Part shown: piece after piece, positions 27,305 through 35,204 of the stretch
How positions within the stretch are numbered: the first letter of the stretch is position 1
Layout of the letters: each line of letters starts with the position of its first letter
The notes under the pieces: model-generated
The model's database searches: none
Seen by the model: the letters and a program-made list of their open reading frames with translations, nothing else
What the model was told of the DNA's origin: nothing
Source of the DNA: an uncultured Pelagibacteraceae bacterium
Lineage (GTDB): Bacteria; Pseudomonadota; Alphaproteobacteria; Pelagibacterales; Pelagibacteraceae
NCBI GenBank assembly: GCA_902541285.1
Contig: CACBQD010000016.1
Coordinates: 1 to 37,037, forward strand
Direction of reading: 5' to 3'
Length of the DNA: 37,037 bases
Made by a program: the position numbers and the translations under genes

Positions 27305-28231
27305 ATGTATAAGTTTTTGTTAATAATATTTGTTTGTATTTTAAGTTTAAAAAATGGTTCGATTTACGCATCGGTAAAAATAAAATACAAAGTCGGCGAC
27401 GAAATCATTACTAATACTGATATAATCAAAGAGAAAAATTATCTTATTTTTTTAAGACCAGAATTAAAGAATCTGACTAATGATGAAATACAAAAAATTT
27501 CAGAAAATTCATTAATTAGAGAATTGATTAAAAAAAAGGAAGTTAAAAGAGTATTTAATGATTTAGATAATGAAAAAATAATAGAGGGAATTAAAATTAA
27601 ACTTTTCAGTTTTAAAAAAGTAAAAAGTGAATCAGAGTTTTTGAAATTATTAAGTGGAGCTAATATTGATTATGAAAAGGTAGTCGAAAAAATGAAGTAT
27701 GAGGCATTTTGGAATGAACTAATATTCCAGAAATATAATTCATTGGTAAAAATTGATAAGGATGAACTAAAATTAAATTTAAAAAAAAAAATATCTGAAA
27801 ATAAAAAATATGAATATAATCTTTCAGAGATATTGTTTGAAATTGAAAAGAACGAAAATCTTCAAAATAAATACAAAAAAATAATTAATTACATAAAATC
27901 AAATGATTTTAAAACAGCTGCTTCAAGATTTAGTATTTCAAATAGTGCAAACAATAGTGGTGAGATTGGATGGATTAAAGAAACTTTATTATCGAGCAAT
28001 TTGAACACCTTACTAAGTAAATTAAATATAAATGAAACCACGAAACCTATTAAGTATCCAAGCGGATATCTAATTTTAAAAATAAATAACAAAAGAGAAA
28101 TTAAACAGAAAATAAATATGGAAAAAGAATTAAATGAAATGATTAGGTATGAGCAGAATAAACAATTAAATCAATTTTCTTTATTATTTTATAAGAAGCT
28201 GAAACAGAACATAAAGATAAATGAATACTAA
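27305..28231 (+). CDS. surA: periplasmic chaperone / peptidyl-prolyl isomerase SurA
   Basis: SurA escorts unfolded outer-membrane proteins, including LptD, across the periplasm. The protein is 308 aa, shorter than the 428 aa of E. coli. Signal peptide at about residues 1-22 (ends GSIYAS). The N-terminal chaperone domain begins KYKVGDEIITNTDI. A single parvulin domain spans about residues 175-275, with YNLSEILF, FKTAASRFSISNSANNSGE, GWI and YPSGYLILKINNKRE. E. coli SurA has two parvulin domains; one is usual for compact alphaproteobacterial forms. Its position right after lptD is conserved. It overlaps pdxA by 11 bp. Confidence 0.85.
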   Translation: MYKFLLIIFVCILSLKNGSIYASVKIKYKVGDEIITNTDIIKEKNYLIFLRPELKNLTNDEIQKISENSLIRELIKKKEVKRVFNDLDNEKIIEGIKIKLFSFKKVKSESEFLKLLSGANIDYEKVVEKMKYEAFWNELIFQKYNSLVKIDKDELKLNLKKKISENKKYEYNLSEILFEIEKNENLQNKYKKIINYIKSNDFKTAASRFSISNSANNSGEIGWIKETLLSSNLNTLLSKLNINETTKPIKYPSGYLILKINNKREIKQKINMEKELNEMIRYEQNKQLNQFSLLFYKKLKQNIKINEY

Positions 28232-29177
28232 GTATATCATAGTAATATTAGGAGAACCTTATAGTACTTTTTCTGAAATTATAGGAAAATATTTTAGAAA
28301 TAGAAAAAAACTGAAAAAAAAAGTTGTTTTGATAGGGAGTAAAAAATTACTGTTAGATCAGCTTAAAAATCTAAATTGTTTGTTTAAATTAAATGAAATT
28401 AGTAATGTACATGAAGCACAGAAAAATATCGTAAATATCATTGATGTTAAATTTGATTTTAAAAAAATATATTCTCAAGAAACATTTAAATCAAATGATT
28501 ATATAAAATCTTGCTTTAAATTGTCATTAGAAATTTTAAAAAAGAATAAGTGCATTCTTATTAACGGACCAATTACAAAAAAAACTTTTTTAAATAAAAA
28601 ATATTTAGGCATCACAGAATATCTTGCAAAGAAAACGATGGTCAAGAATGAAGTTATGCTAATTTATAATAGTAAACTTTCAGTATCTCCTTTGACCACA
28701 CATATCCCGATTAAAAATGTAGCAAAAAAAATAACAAAAAGTAAAATTATTAATAATGTTTCAAAAATTAATGATTTTTATCTTAATTTTTTTAAGAAAA
28801 AAATTAAAATTGCAGTGCTGGGTTTAAATCCTCATTGTGAAACAACTGATACATTTAGTGAGGAAGATAAGATAATTAAGCCGTCAATCAAATATTTAAA
28901 GGATAAAGGCACAGATGTGGAAGGGCCTTTCTCAGCTGACAGTTTTTTTTTAAAAAAAAATATTAATAAATTCGACGTTGTTGTGGGCATGTATCATGAT
29001 CAAGTGTTGGGGCCTATGAAGACAATTTTCAATTTTAACGCCATAAATATTACTATTGGTCTACCATTTATAAGGATTTCACCGGATCATGGTCCAAATA
29101 AAGATATGTTGGGAAAAAATAAATCAGACCCATCTTCTTTTTTTTACGCTATGGAGTTTATTAAAAAAATTAAATAA
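28221..29177 (+). CDS. pdxA: PdxA-family 4-hydroxythreonine-4-phosphate dehydrogenase, divergent
   Basis: PdxA oxidises 4-phosphohydroxy-threonine in pyridoxal phosphate synthesis. The protein is 318 aa. The three metal-binding histidines are kept: His161 in LTTHIPIKNV, His205 in GLNPHCETTD and His259 in MYHDQVLGP, spaced as H166/H211/H266 of E. coli. The C-terminal RISPDHGPNKDMLGKN fits. Two signatures are altered: the N-terminal GDPAGIGPE-type motif reads GEPYSTFSEI (11-20), and the glycine-rich stretch after GLNPH is replaced by CETTDTFSEED. The fold and probably the metal site are conserved, but substrate specificity is less certain. The position between surA and rsmA is the conserved one. 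Confidence 0.82.
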   Translation: MNTKYIIVILGEPYSTFSEIIGKYFRNRKKLKKKVVLIGSKKLLLDQLKNLNCLFKLNEISNVHEAQKNIVNIIDVKFDFKKIYSQETFKSNDYIKSCFKLSLEILKKNKCILINGPITKKTFLNKKYLGITEYLAKKTMVKNEVMLIYNSKLSVSPLTTHIPIKNVAKKITKSKIINNVSKINDFYLNFFKKKIKIAVLGLNPHCETTDTFSEEDKIIKPSIKYLKDKGTDVEGPFSADSFFLKKNINKFDVVVGMYHDQVLGPMKTIFNFNAINITIGLPFIRISPDHGPNKDMLGKNKSDPSSFFYAMEFIKKIK

Positions 29178-29180
29178 ATA

Positions 29181-29963
29181 ATGAAGCCAAAGAAAAGATT
29201 AGGTCAAAATTTTTTAAATGATTCAAGCCTATTATCAAAAATTGTAGATGTTGGTAAAATTACAAAAAATGATTCTATTTTAGAAATTGGACCAGGCACA
29301 GGTAATTTAACAAATGAAATAATTAAAAGAAGTCCAAGAGATATTATAGTGGTCGAGAAAGATAACGACTTATCTGAAATTTTAAAAAAAAAGTTTGGAA
29401 ATAAAATTACTGTAATTAATGACGATATATTAAATTGTTATAATAAATTTAGTATTAGTCGACCAATGAAAGTTTTTGGAAATTTGCCTTATAACATATC
29501 AACCAAAATTTTAACTTCGTTCATAAAAATAGAAAAGTTGGATAAAAGATTTAAACAATTTATATTTTTGTTTCAAAAAGAGGTAGCAGATAGAATTATT
29601 GCGGATGAGAATACAAAAAATTATGGCAGGCTTTCTATATTAACTTCGTGGAAAATGAATAGAAAAAAAATTTTAGATATTAATCCAAATTATTTTTATC
29701 CTAAACCAAAAATTTGGAGCTCACTTATTTCTCTTAATCCTAAAATAAAATTTGAAAAGTTAAAAAAAGTAAAAAACCTTGAACATGTAACTAATATTTT
29801 TTTTAATCAAAAAAGAAAAATGATTAAAAAACCAATGAGGCAGCTTTTTAATAATTATGATGCAATTTCAAGAGATTTAAATATTGATCTAAATTCAAGA
29901 CCACAAAATGTTTCTATAAATAAATATATTGAAATTTGTAAAATTTACGAAGAATTAACTTAA
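29181..29963 (+). CDS. rsmA: 16S rRNA dimethyladenosine transferase
   Basis: RsmA (KsgA) dimethylates the two adjacent adenosines in helix 45 of 16S rRNA during 30S maturation. The protein is 260 aa. The N-terminus is the classic KPKKRLGQNFLND. The SAM-binding motif is LEIGPGTGNLT, with the acidic VVEKD after it, and the catalytic motif is GNLPYNIS. The C-terminal region contains FFNQKRKMIKKPM, a family hallmark. It starts 3 bp after pdxA and closes the lptF-to-rsmA run. It overlaps convergent gmk by 9 bp. Confidence 0.96.
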   Translation: MKPKKRLGQNFLNDSSLLSKIVDVGKITKNDSILEIGPGTGNLTNEIIKRSPRDIIVVEKDNDLSEILKKKFGNKITVINDDILNCYNKFSISRPMKVFGNLPYNISTKILTSFIKIEKLDKRFKQFIFLFQKEVADRIIADENTKNYGRLSILTSWKMNRKKILDINPNYFYPKPKIWSSLISLNPKIKFEKLKKVKNLEHVTNIFFNQKRKMIKKPMRQLFNNYDAISRDLNIDLNSRPQNVSINKYIEICKIYEELT

Positions 29964-30578
29964 TAGTTTTTTTACATGTAGTTTAATAAAGTTTCGATCA
30001 TATGGAATTTGTTCTCTTCTTTTTATTATGTGCATAATTTTTTTATAGCATAAATTTAGATTGTCATTGATAACCACTTGATCATACTCCTTCCATCTTA
30101 ATAGATCTTTTTTAAACTCTTTCATTCTTTTTTTTACTGTCTTCATATTCTTTTTCTCTCTTTTAATTAATCTTTTTATTAATTCATTTTTTGATGGTGG
30201 GAGTATAAAAATTGTTAATAATTTATAATTTAATTTTTTGTTTCTAATTTGCCTGGTGCCTTGCCAATCTATATCAAAAATAATATTTTTTCCTTGGTTG
30301 ATTTTTTTTGTTACTAATTTTTTTGATGAACCATAATAATTATCAAAAACTTTTGCATGCTCTAGAAATTCATTTTTCTTTATTAATTTTTTAAAATAGC
30401 TTTTAGATATAAAATAATAATCTTTACCATCTTTTTCATTTGGTCTCGGTAGTCTGGTAGTATGTGAAATTGAAATTGAAAAGTTTTTGTTGGTTGATAT
30501 TTTTTTTACTAGAGTAGTTTTCCCTGCGCCTGATGGTGAAGATAGTATGTAAATTCCACCTTCTTTAAAGCTGGACAT
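29955..30578 (-). CDS. gmk: guanylate kinase
   Basis: Gmk phosphorylates GMP to GDP. The protein is 207 aa, normal length. The P-loop is SSPSGAGKTTLVKK at the N-terminus. The GMP-binding motif follows as SHTTRLPRPNEKDGKDYYF, then LEHAKVFDNYYGSSK, the Walker B-like IIFDIDWQGTRQIR, and the Lys-rich LID region. The gene directly follows acpP with only 11 bp between them, which is unusual: fabF and mltG normally stand in this gap in alphaproteobacteria. Its 3' end overlaps rsmA. Confidence 0.95.
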   Translation of the reverse strand: MSSFKEGGIYILSSPSGAGKTTLVKKISTNKNFSISISHTTRLPRPNEKDGKDYYFISKSYFKKLIKKNEFLEHAKVFDNYYGSSKKLVTKKINQGKNIIFDIDWQGTRQIRNKKLNYKLLTIFILPPSKNELIKRLIKREKKNMKTVKKRMKEFKKDLLRWKEYDQVVINDNLNLCYKKIMHIIKRREQIPYDRNFIKLHVKKLLS

Positions 30579-30589
30579 TAAATTAAAAA

Positions 30590-30829
30590 CTAATTCGCTT
30601 TATTCTCTATAAATTTTACAGCATCTCCTACAGTGAGTATTTTTTCTGCATCACTATCTGAAATTTCTGAACCAAATTCTTCTTCGAAAGCCATAACTAA
30701 TTCTACAGTATCTAAACTATCTGCTCCAAGATCGTCAATAAAACTTGACTCTTCGGTTACCTTTGATTCGTCAATACCAAGGTGATCTGCTACAATTTTT
30801 TTTACTTTATTTGAAATATCTTCTGACAT
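30590..30829 (-). CDS. acpP: acyl carrier protein
   Basis: ACP carries growing acyl chains on a phosphopantetheine arm through fatty acid and lipid A synthesis. The protein is 79 aa and strongly acidic, with four helices. The modified serine is Ser38 in [13 protein letters not shown]. It has its own promoter in the 48 bp after fabG, fitting the need for far more ACP than enzymes. It is the last fab gene of the fabD-fabG-acpP run. Confidence 0.98.
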   Translation of the reverse strand: MSEDISNKVKKIVADHLGIDESKVTEESSFIDDLGADSLDTVELVMAFEEEFGSEISDSDAEKILTVGDAVKFIENKAN

Positions 30830-30853
30830 ATTTTTCTTTGTTAATTAAAATTG

Positions 30854-30881
30854 TTAATAAGTATTTATATAACTTTGTCAA
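30854..30881 (-). promoter_or_regulatory. acpP promoter (-35 TTGACA, -10 TATTAA)
   Basis: On the minus strand a perfect -35 box TTGACA (30881-30876) is followed after 16 bp by TATTAA (30859-30854), which matches the -10 consensus at four of six positions. Transcription would start about 18 bases before the acpP ATG at 30829. The -35 box contains the TGA stop codon of fabG (30880-30878). This is the only consensus-quality -35 noticed in the window. It would give acpP (and gmk) expression separate from fabD-fabG. Confidence 0.55.
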
Positions 30882-31615
30882 CTAAAATACATGCCTCCGT
30901 TAACATGTATAGTTTCCCCTGTTATATAATTAGAGAGTTCAGAGGATAAAAAACTTACAACATTTGCAACATCTTCAGGTACTCCAAATCTCCCTAAAGA
31001 AATTTTATCCTCCATAATTTTTTTATAATCATCGCTGATTTTGTTTGTCATCTCAGACTTTATAAAACCAGGTGAGACACAATTTACTTTTATATTTTTT
31101 TTTCCATACTCTAGAGCTAGACTTTTTGACATACCTATCAATCCTGCTTTTGAAGCTGAATAATTCGCTTGACCAATATTACCAGTATGTCCAACTATAG
31201 ATGTAATGTTAATTATTTTACCTTGTTTATTTTTTAACATTTTTTTTATTGCAAATTTGCTAAGTATAAATGAAGAAGTTAAATTAAGATTAATTACATT
31301 GTTCCATTCATCATCTTTCATTCTTATTGATAAGTTATCAGAGGTAATGCCAGCATTATTAATTAAAACATCTATTTTATTATTAAATTCATCATTGCAA
31401 TGATTTATAAATTCTTCAATTAGAGTATGTTGAGATATATCAAATTTTTTGGTTTTCACATTTTTAAATTTTTCTTTAATTTTATCTAATTTTAGTTGAT
31501 TTGTTCCTGTAGCTAAAATATTTGCATTACAAGAATGTAATTTTTCAAGTATAGACATACCTATACCACCTGTTGATCCAGTTAATATTATATTTAGATT
31601 TTTAAGGTCAATCAT
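30878..31615 (-). CDS. fabG: 3-oxoacyl-ACP reductase
   Basis: FabG is the NADPH-dependent short-chain dehydrogenase that reduces beta-ketoacyl-ACP in each elongation cycle. The protein is 245 aa. The cofactor-binding TGSTGGIG is at residues 12-19 and NNAG at 86-89. The catalytic triad is Ser139, Tyr152 and Lys156 in YSASK. The C-terminus GETIHVNGGMYFS is family-typical. The start overlaps the fabD stop by 8 bp, and the stop codon is embedded in the acpP -35 box. Confidence 0.96.
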   Translation of the reverse strand: MIDLKNLNIILTGSTGGIGMSILEKLHSCNANILATGTNQLKLDKIKEKFKNVKTKKFDISQHTLIEEFINHCNDEFNNKIDVLINNAGITSDNLSIRMKDDEWNNVINLNLTSSFILSKFAIKKMLKNKQGKIINITSIVGHTGNIGQANYSASKAGLIGMSKSLALEYGKKNIKVNCVSPGFIKSEMTNKISDDYKKIMEDKISLGRFGVPEDVANVVSFLSSELSNYITGETIHVNGGMYFS

Positions 31616-32537
31616 TAATTAAATTTTTTGCGTCTAATAAATTGTTTACCTGATTTAATTTTACATTTCTATCAATTCTTTTTATTAACCCAGATAAAAC
31701 TTTACCAGGTCCCATTTCTATAAAATTATTGATACCGGAATTAATCATATTGTTAATGCTTTCTCTCCATCTAACTGGTTTTTCGATTTGATCAATTAAA
31801 AGTTTCTTTATTTCTCGAGATTTATTTACTGGATTGGCAGTCACATTCGAAACAATATCAACAACTGGATCTTTAAATTCTGTATCAAGAATTAAATGCT
31901 TCATTTTTAATGTTGCATTTTTCATTAAAGGACTATGAAAAGGAGCGCTAACTGGAAGATTTACAAACTTAATATTTTTTTTTTTTAAATCATTACTTAA
32001 TGATCCAAGTTCTTTTTTTTTTCCACTTATTACAATTTGACCATTTGAATTATCATTTGCAAGGTAGCATAAATATTTGTCACTATTCTGATTTAATATA
32101 TTCGTAATTTCATCTATACTTTGTCCTAATACAGCCAGCATACCACCTTCTCCATTTGGTATAGCATTTTGCATTGCTATTCCTCTATGTTTAAGTAATT
32201 TAATAGTTTGATCAAATTTTATAGAGTCTGCACAACATAGAGCGGAATATTCACCTAAGGAATGTCCAGCATAATATTTAGCATTTTTTAAATTAAATTC
32301 AGTTTCTTTTTCAATAACTTTAAAAATAGAGTAACTAACTAAAAAGATAGCAGGTTGGGTATTTTCTGTTTGATCTAAATCTATTTTCGGTCCATAAAAA
32401 ATTAATTTACTGAGATTTTTGTTGAGCAATTCATCAGCTTGTAGAAAATATTCTTTAACATAATTAAAATTATCATAAAGTTCCTTTGCCATACCTATAT
32501 TTTGAGACCCTTGACCAGGAAATAATATCGAAAACAT
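31608..32537 (-). CDS. fabD: malonyl-CoA:ACP transacylase
   Basis: FabD loads malonyl groups from malonyl-CoA onto ACP, using the product of acetyl-CoA carboxylase (accBC elsewhere in this window). The protein is 309 aa. The N-terminal FPGQGSQNIGMAKEL and catalytic Ser93 in AGHSLGEYSAL are present, with the later PVSAPFHSPLM holding the catalytic His. FIEMGPGKVLSGLIKRI closes the domain. It is divergent from rpsF with 83 bp between starts and heads the fabD-fabG-acpP run. Confidence 0.96.
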   Translation of the reverse strand: MFSILFPGQGSQNIGMAKELYDNFNYVKEYFLQADELLNKNLSKLIFYGPKIDLDQTENTQPAIFLVSYSIFKVIEKETEFNLKNAKYYAGHSLGEYSALCCADSIKFDQTIKLLKHRGIAMQNAIPNGEGGMLAVLGQSIDEITNILNQNSDKYLCYLANDNSNGQIVISGKKKELGSLSNDLKKKNIKFVNLPVSAPFHSPLMKNATLKMKHLILDTEFKDPVVDIVSNVTANPVNKSREIKKLLIDQIEKPVRWRESINNMINSGINNFIEMGPGKVLSGLIKRIDRNVKLNQVNNLLDAKNLIND

Positions 32538-32561
32538 AAAAATCTTAATAAATTAAGTGTT

Positions 32562-32590
32562 TTTTTATATTGTAATTAAAAATTTATAAT
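32562..32590 (+). promoter_or_regulatory. probable rpsF operon promoter (-10 TATAAT)
   Basis: In the 83-bp spacer between fabD and rpsF a perfect -10 box TATAAT lies at 32585-32590, 30 bp before the rpsF ATG. At 17-bp spacing the -35 region is only TTTTTA (32562-32567), so the -35 is weak. No room is left for the S6:S18-binding leader structure known from other bacteria. Position and -10 quality make it a plausible ribosomal protein promoter. Confidence 0.35.
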
Positions 32591-32620
32591 AGTATATCCT
32601 CAGATTTTCTAAAGAATTTT

Positions 32621-32956
32621 ATGAACTTTTACGAACATACATTAATAGCTAGACAAGATATATCACCAAATCAAATTAAACAAATACAAGACAAATATAC
32701 TAAAATTATTGAAAATAATGAAGGAAATATTCTTAAGTTTGAAAGTTGGGGTCTATTGCATCTTTCATATCTTATAAAAAAAAATAAGAAAGGTAATTAT
32801 TTACATTTTAAAATAGAGGGCAAAGGTAAAACTATAAAGGAATTAGAAAAGAGTGAAAAAATTGACAAAAACTTATTAAGATATTTAACAGTTAAAGTAA
32901 AGAAATTAGACTTAGACACACATTATTTTAAGAAAAATGAAGAAGAAATAAAATAA
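32621..32956 (+). CDS. rpsF: 30S ribosomal protein S6
   Basis: S6 binds the central domain of 16S rRNA together with S18. The protein is 111 aa. Recognisable are NFYEHTLIARQDISPNQIKQ at the start, then ESWGLLHLSYLIKKNKKGNYLHFKIEG and NLLRYLTVKV, the standard S6 strands. It heads the conserved rpsF-rpsR-rplI cluster, with rpsR 12 bp downstream. Confidence 0.97.
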   Translation: MNFYEHTLIARQDISPNQIKQIQDKYTKIIENNEGNILKFESWGLLHLSYLIKKNKKGNYLHFKIEGKGKTIKELEKSEKIDKNLLRYLTVKVKKLDLDTHYFKKNEEEIK

Positions 32957-32968
32957 TAAATTTTAAAA

Positions 32969-33238
32969 ATGAAAAAGAAAAATATAAAAAAAAAAAATAC
33001 TCAAAATAATTTTTCAAAACTTAGCGTATTTCAAAATCAAAAATACAAATTTAAAAAAAAATGTCCTTTATCTGGTAAAGGAGCTCCAATTATTGACTAT
33101 AAAAACATAAAATTGCTCAAAAGATATATGTCAGAAAATGGAAAAATTTTACCCTCAAGAATTACATCCGTAAGTCAAAAAAAACAAAGGGATTTATCTT
33201 TATCAATTAAAAGAGCAAGAAATTTAGCATTAATATAA
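32969..33238 (+). CDS. rpsR: 30S ribosomal protein S18
   Basis: S18 partners S6 on the 30S platform. The protein is 89 aa. The N-terminal extension is Lys/Asn-rich, followed by the core [21 protein letters not shown], with one cysteine of the zinc-type set kept (about residue 32), and [23 protein letters not shown], the conserved C-terminal RNA-binding helix. Its stop overlaps the rplI start as TAATG. Confidence 0.96.
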   Translation: MKKKNIKKKNTQNNFSKLSVFQNQKYKFKKKCPLSGKGAPIIDYKNIKLLKRYMSENGKILPSRITSVSQKKQRDLSLSIKRARNLALI

Positions 33239-33696
33239 TGAAAGTAATATTATTGGAAAACGTTAGAAAAGTTGGTTCTATTGGAGAAATCATTGAAGTA
33301 AAAAGAGGTTATGCAAGAAATTTTTTAATTGCAAAAAAAAAAGCGCTATTTGCTTCTAAAGAAAATATTAAAGAAGTTGAAAAAATTAAGAATGAATTAA
33401 GTAAAAAAGACCAAGATAAGAAAAATTCAGCTAAAGATATAGACGATAAATTAAAAAATAAAGAATATACGATTAAGAAATTGTGCACTGAAAATAGAGA
33501 ACTTTACGGCTCTGTGAAGCCTACAGAAATATCAAAAATATTAAAAGAGATAGAAAACGTAGAAATAAATCCATCACTAATACAACCTGCTAAAGAAATA
33601 AAGTCTCTAGGAAAATTCGATGTTATTTTAAATCTTCACTCAGAAGTACAATCACGAATAAAAATAGAGGTAGTCACTCAGGAAGAAATTCAATAA
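33238..33696 (+). CDS. rplI: 50S ribosomal protein L9
   Basis: L9 binds 23S rRNA near the L1 stalk and helps keep reading frame. The protein is 152 aa. The N-terminal domain [20 protein letters not shown] followed by VKRGYARNFLIAKKKALFAS is the family signature. A long Lys-rich connecting helix and the C-terminal domain (ENRELYGSVKPTEISKIL) follow. The start overlaps rpsR as TAATG. A 67-bp spacer without a clear hairpin or strong promoter separates it from dnaB. Confidence 0.97.
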   Translation: MKVILLENVRKVGSIGEIIEVKRGYARNFLIAKKKALFASKENIKEVEKIKNELSKKDQDKKNSAKDIDDKLKNKEYTIKKLCTENRELYGSVKPTEISKILKEIENVEINPSLIQPAKEIKSLGKFDVILNLHSEVQSRIKIEVVTQEEIQ

Positions 33697-33763
33697 TTAT
33701 ACATTTTTTTCCCCAGTGAATAATAAGTTTTGTTAATTCTTTAAAATAATTTTAAATTTATCT

Positions 33764-35179
33764 ATGTCTCAAACACTTAATATATTAAAAAATAAAGTAG
33801 AAGAGTTACCAAACAATATCGAGGCTGAACAATCTGTAATTGGATCAATTTTATTAAATAATGAAATTTTTGATGATGTTAACTTAATTATATCATCAAA
33901 GAATTTTTATGATCCAATTCATAAAAAAATTTACGAATCGCTTGAAAAATTAATTTTTGGTGGACTCTTAGCAAATCCTATTACTTTGAAAAATTATTTT
34001 GAAAAAGAAAAGGATGAACTTAATATCCCTGAATATTTAGTGAAAATAACAAAATTTTCATCATCATCAAGACAAGCAATTGAATACTCAAAAATAATTT
34101 TTGATTTATATGTCAAAAGAGAGTTAATAAAAATTTCTGGAGAAGTAATTGATCAAGCTAAACTAAATGATTTAAATTATGATGGTCAAAAAATAATTGA
34201 AAATTACGAAAGATCATTATTTGATTTAGCTGAAAAAGGTTCTTTCAGATCTTCATTAATAAAATTTGATGAGGCGATGAGACAAACAATTGAAATGGCA
34301 TCAAATGCTTATAAAAATGAAGATGGTATAGTTGGTGTTCCAACTGGATTAAGAGATCTTGATGATAGACTAGGAGGTTTACATAAATCAGACTTAATCA
34401 TTATTGCGGGTAGACCTTCTATGGGAAAAACTGCACTGGCTACTAATATAGCATTTAATGCTGCCAAAAAATTTCAAGAAACAGGCGAGAAAACTTCAGT
34501 GGCTTTTTTTTCTCTTGAAATGTCTTCAGAACAACTATCAACGAGAATTCTTGCTGAACAATCTAGGATAAAGTCTAATGACATTAGAAGGGGTAAAATA
34601 AGCGATGAACAATTTGATAAATTTATAGAAACGTCAAAAGATATATCCGAATTACCACTTTATATCGACGAAACACCAGCTATCTCAGTAGCGGCATTAA
34701 GCAACAGAGCAAGAAGGATTAAGAGATTATTTGGTCTTGATTTAGTGGTAATAGATTATATTCAGCTTATGAGAGGTACCAATAATAAAGATGGTAGAGT
34801 TCAAGAAATCTCAGAAATAACGCAAGGACTTAAAGCATTAGCAAAAGAATTATCTGTGCCTGTTATTGCATTATCTCAACTATCTAGAGCAGTTGAACAA
34901 AGAGATGATAAAAAACCTCTACTTTCAGATTTAAGAGAATCTGGCTCAATTGAGCAAGACGCGGATGTTGTAATGTTTGTATTCAGAGAGTCATATTACT
35001 TAAAAAATAAAGAACCAAGACCAGCAACTGTTGAACATGCAGAATGGCAGGCAAAAATGAATGAAATTTCGCATTTAGCAGAACTTCTCATACTGAAACA
35101 AAGGCATGGTCCAACTGGGACTATAATGCTTGAATTTGAGGAAATGTTTACCAAATTTAAAGATATTCAAAATAATTAA
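33764..35179 (+). CDS. dnaB: replicative DNA helicase
   Basis: DnaB is the hexameric 5'-3' helicase at the replication fork. The protein is 471 aa. The N-terminal primase-interacting domain starts LPNNIEAEQSVIGSILLN. The RecA-like domain has Walker A in GRPSMGKTAL (about residues 216-225), FFSLEMSSEQL, Walker B LVVIDYIQLM, and DLRESGSIEQDADVVMFVFR near the arginine-finger region. No intein interrupts it. It follows rplI, as often seen. The alanine racemase gene that commonly follows dnaB in alphaproteobacteria is replaced here by an MMPL-type exporter 25 bp downstream. Confidence 0.97.
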   Translation: MSQTLNILKNKVEELPNNIEAEQSVIGSILLNNEIFDDVNLIISSKNFYDPIHKKIYESLEKLIFGGLLANPITLKNYFEKEKDELNIPEYLVKITKFSSSSRQAIEYSKIIFDLYVKRELIKISGEVIDQAKLNDLNYDGQKIIENYERSLFDLAEKGSFRSSLIKFDEAMRQTIEMASNAYKNEDGIVGVPTGLRDLDDRLGGLHKSDLIIIAGRPSMGKTALATNIAFNAAKKFQETGEKTSVAFFSLEMSSEQLSTRILAEQSRIKSNDIRRGKISDEQFDKFIETSKDISELPLYIDETPAISVAALSNRARRIKRLFGLDLVVIDYIQLMRGTNNKDGRVQEISEITQGLKALAKELSVPVIALSQLSRAVEQRDDKKPLLSDLRESGSIEQDADVVMFVFRESYYLKNKEPRPATVEHAEWQAKMNEISHLAELLILKQRHGPTGTIMLEFEEMFTKFKDIQNN

Positions 35180-35204
35180 ATTAAAATATATAAGCTAATA
35201 GTCA

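Noticed and set aside
32544..32557. CTTAAT-AA-ATTAAG inverted repeat followed by a T-run between fabD and rpsF
   Set aside because: Only six A/T-dominated pairs with a two-base loop, and it lies upstream of both genes, where no terminator is expected.
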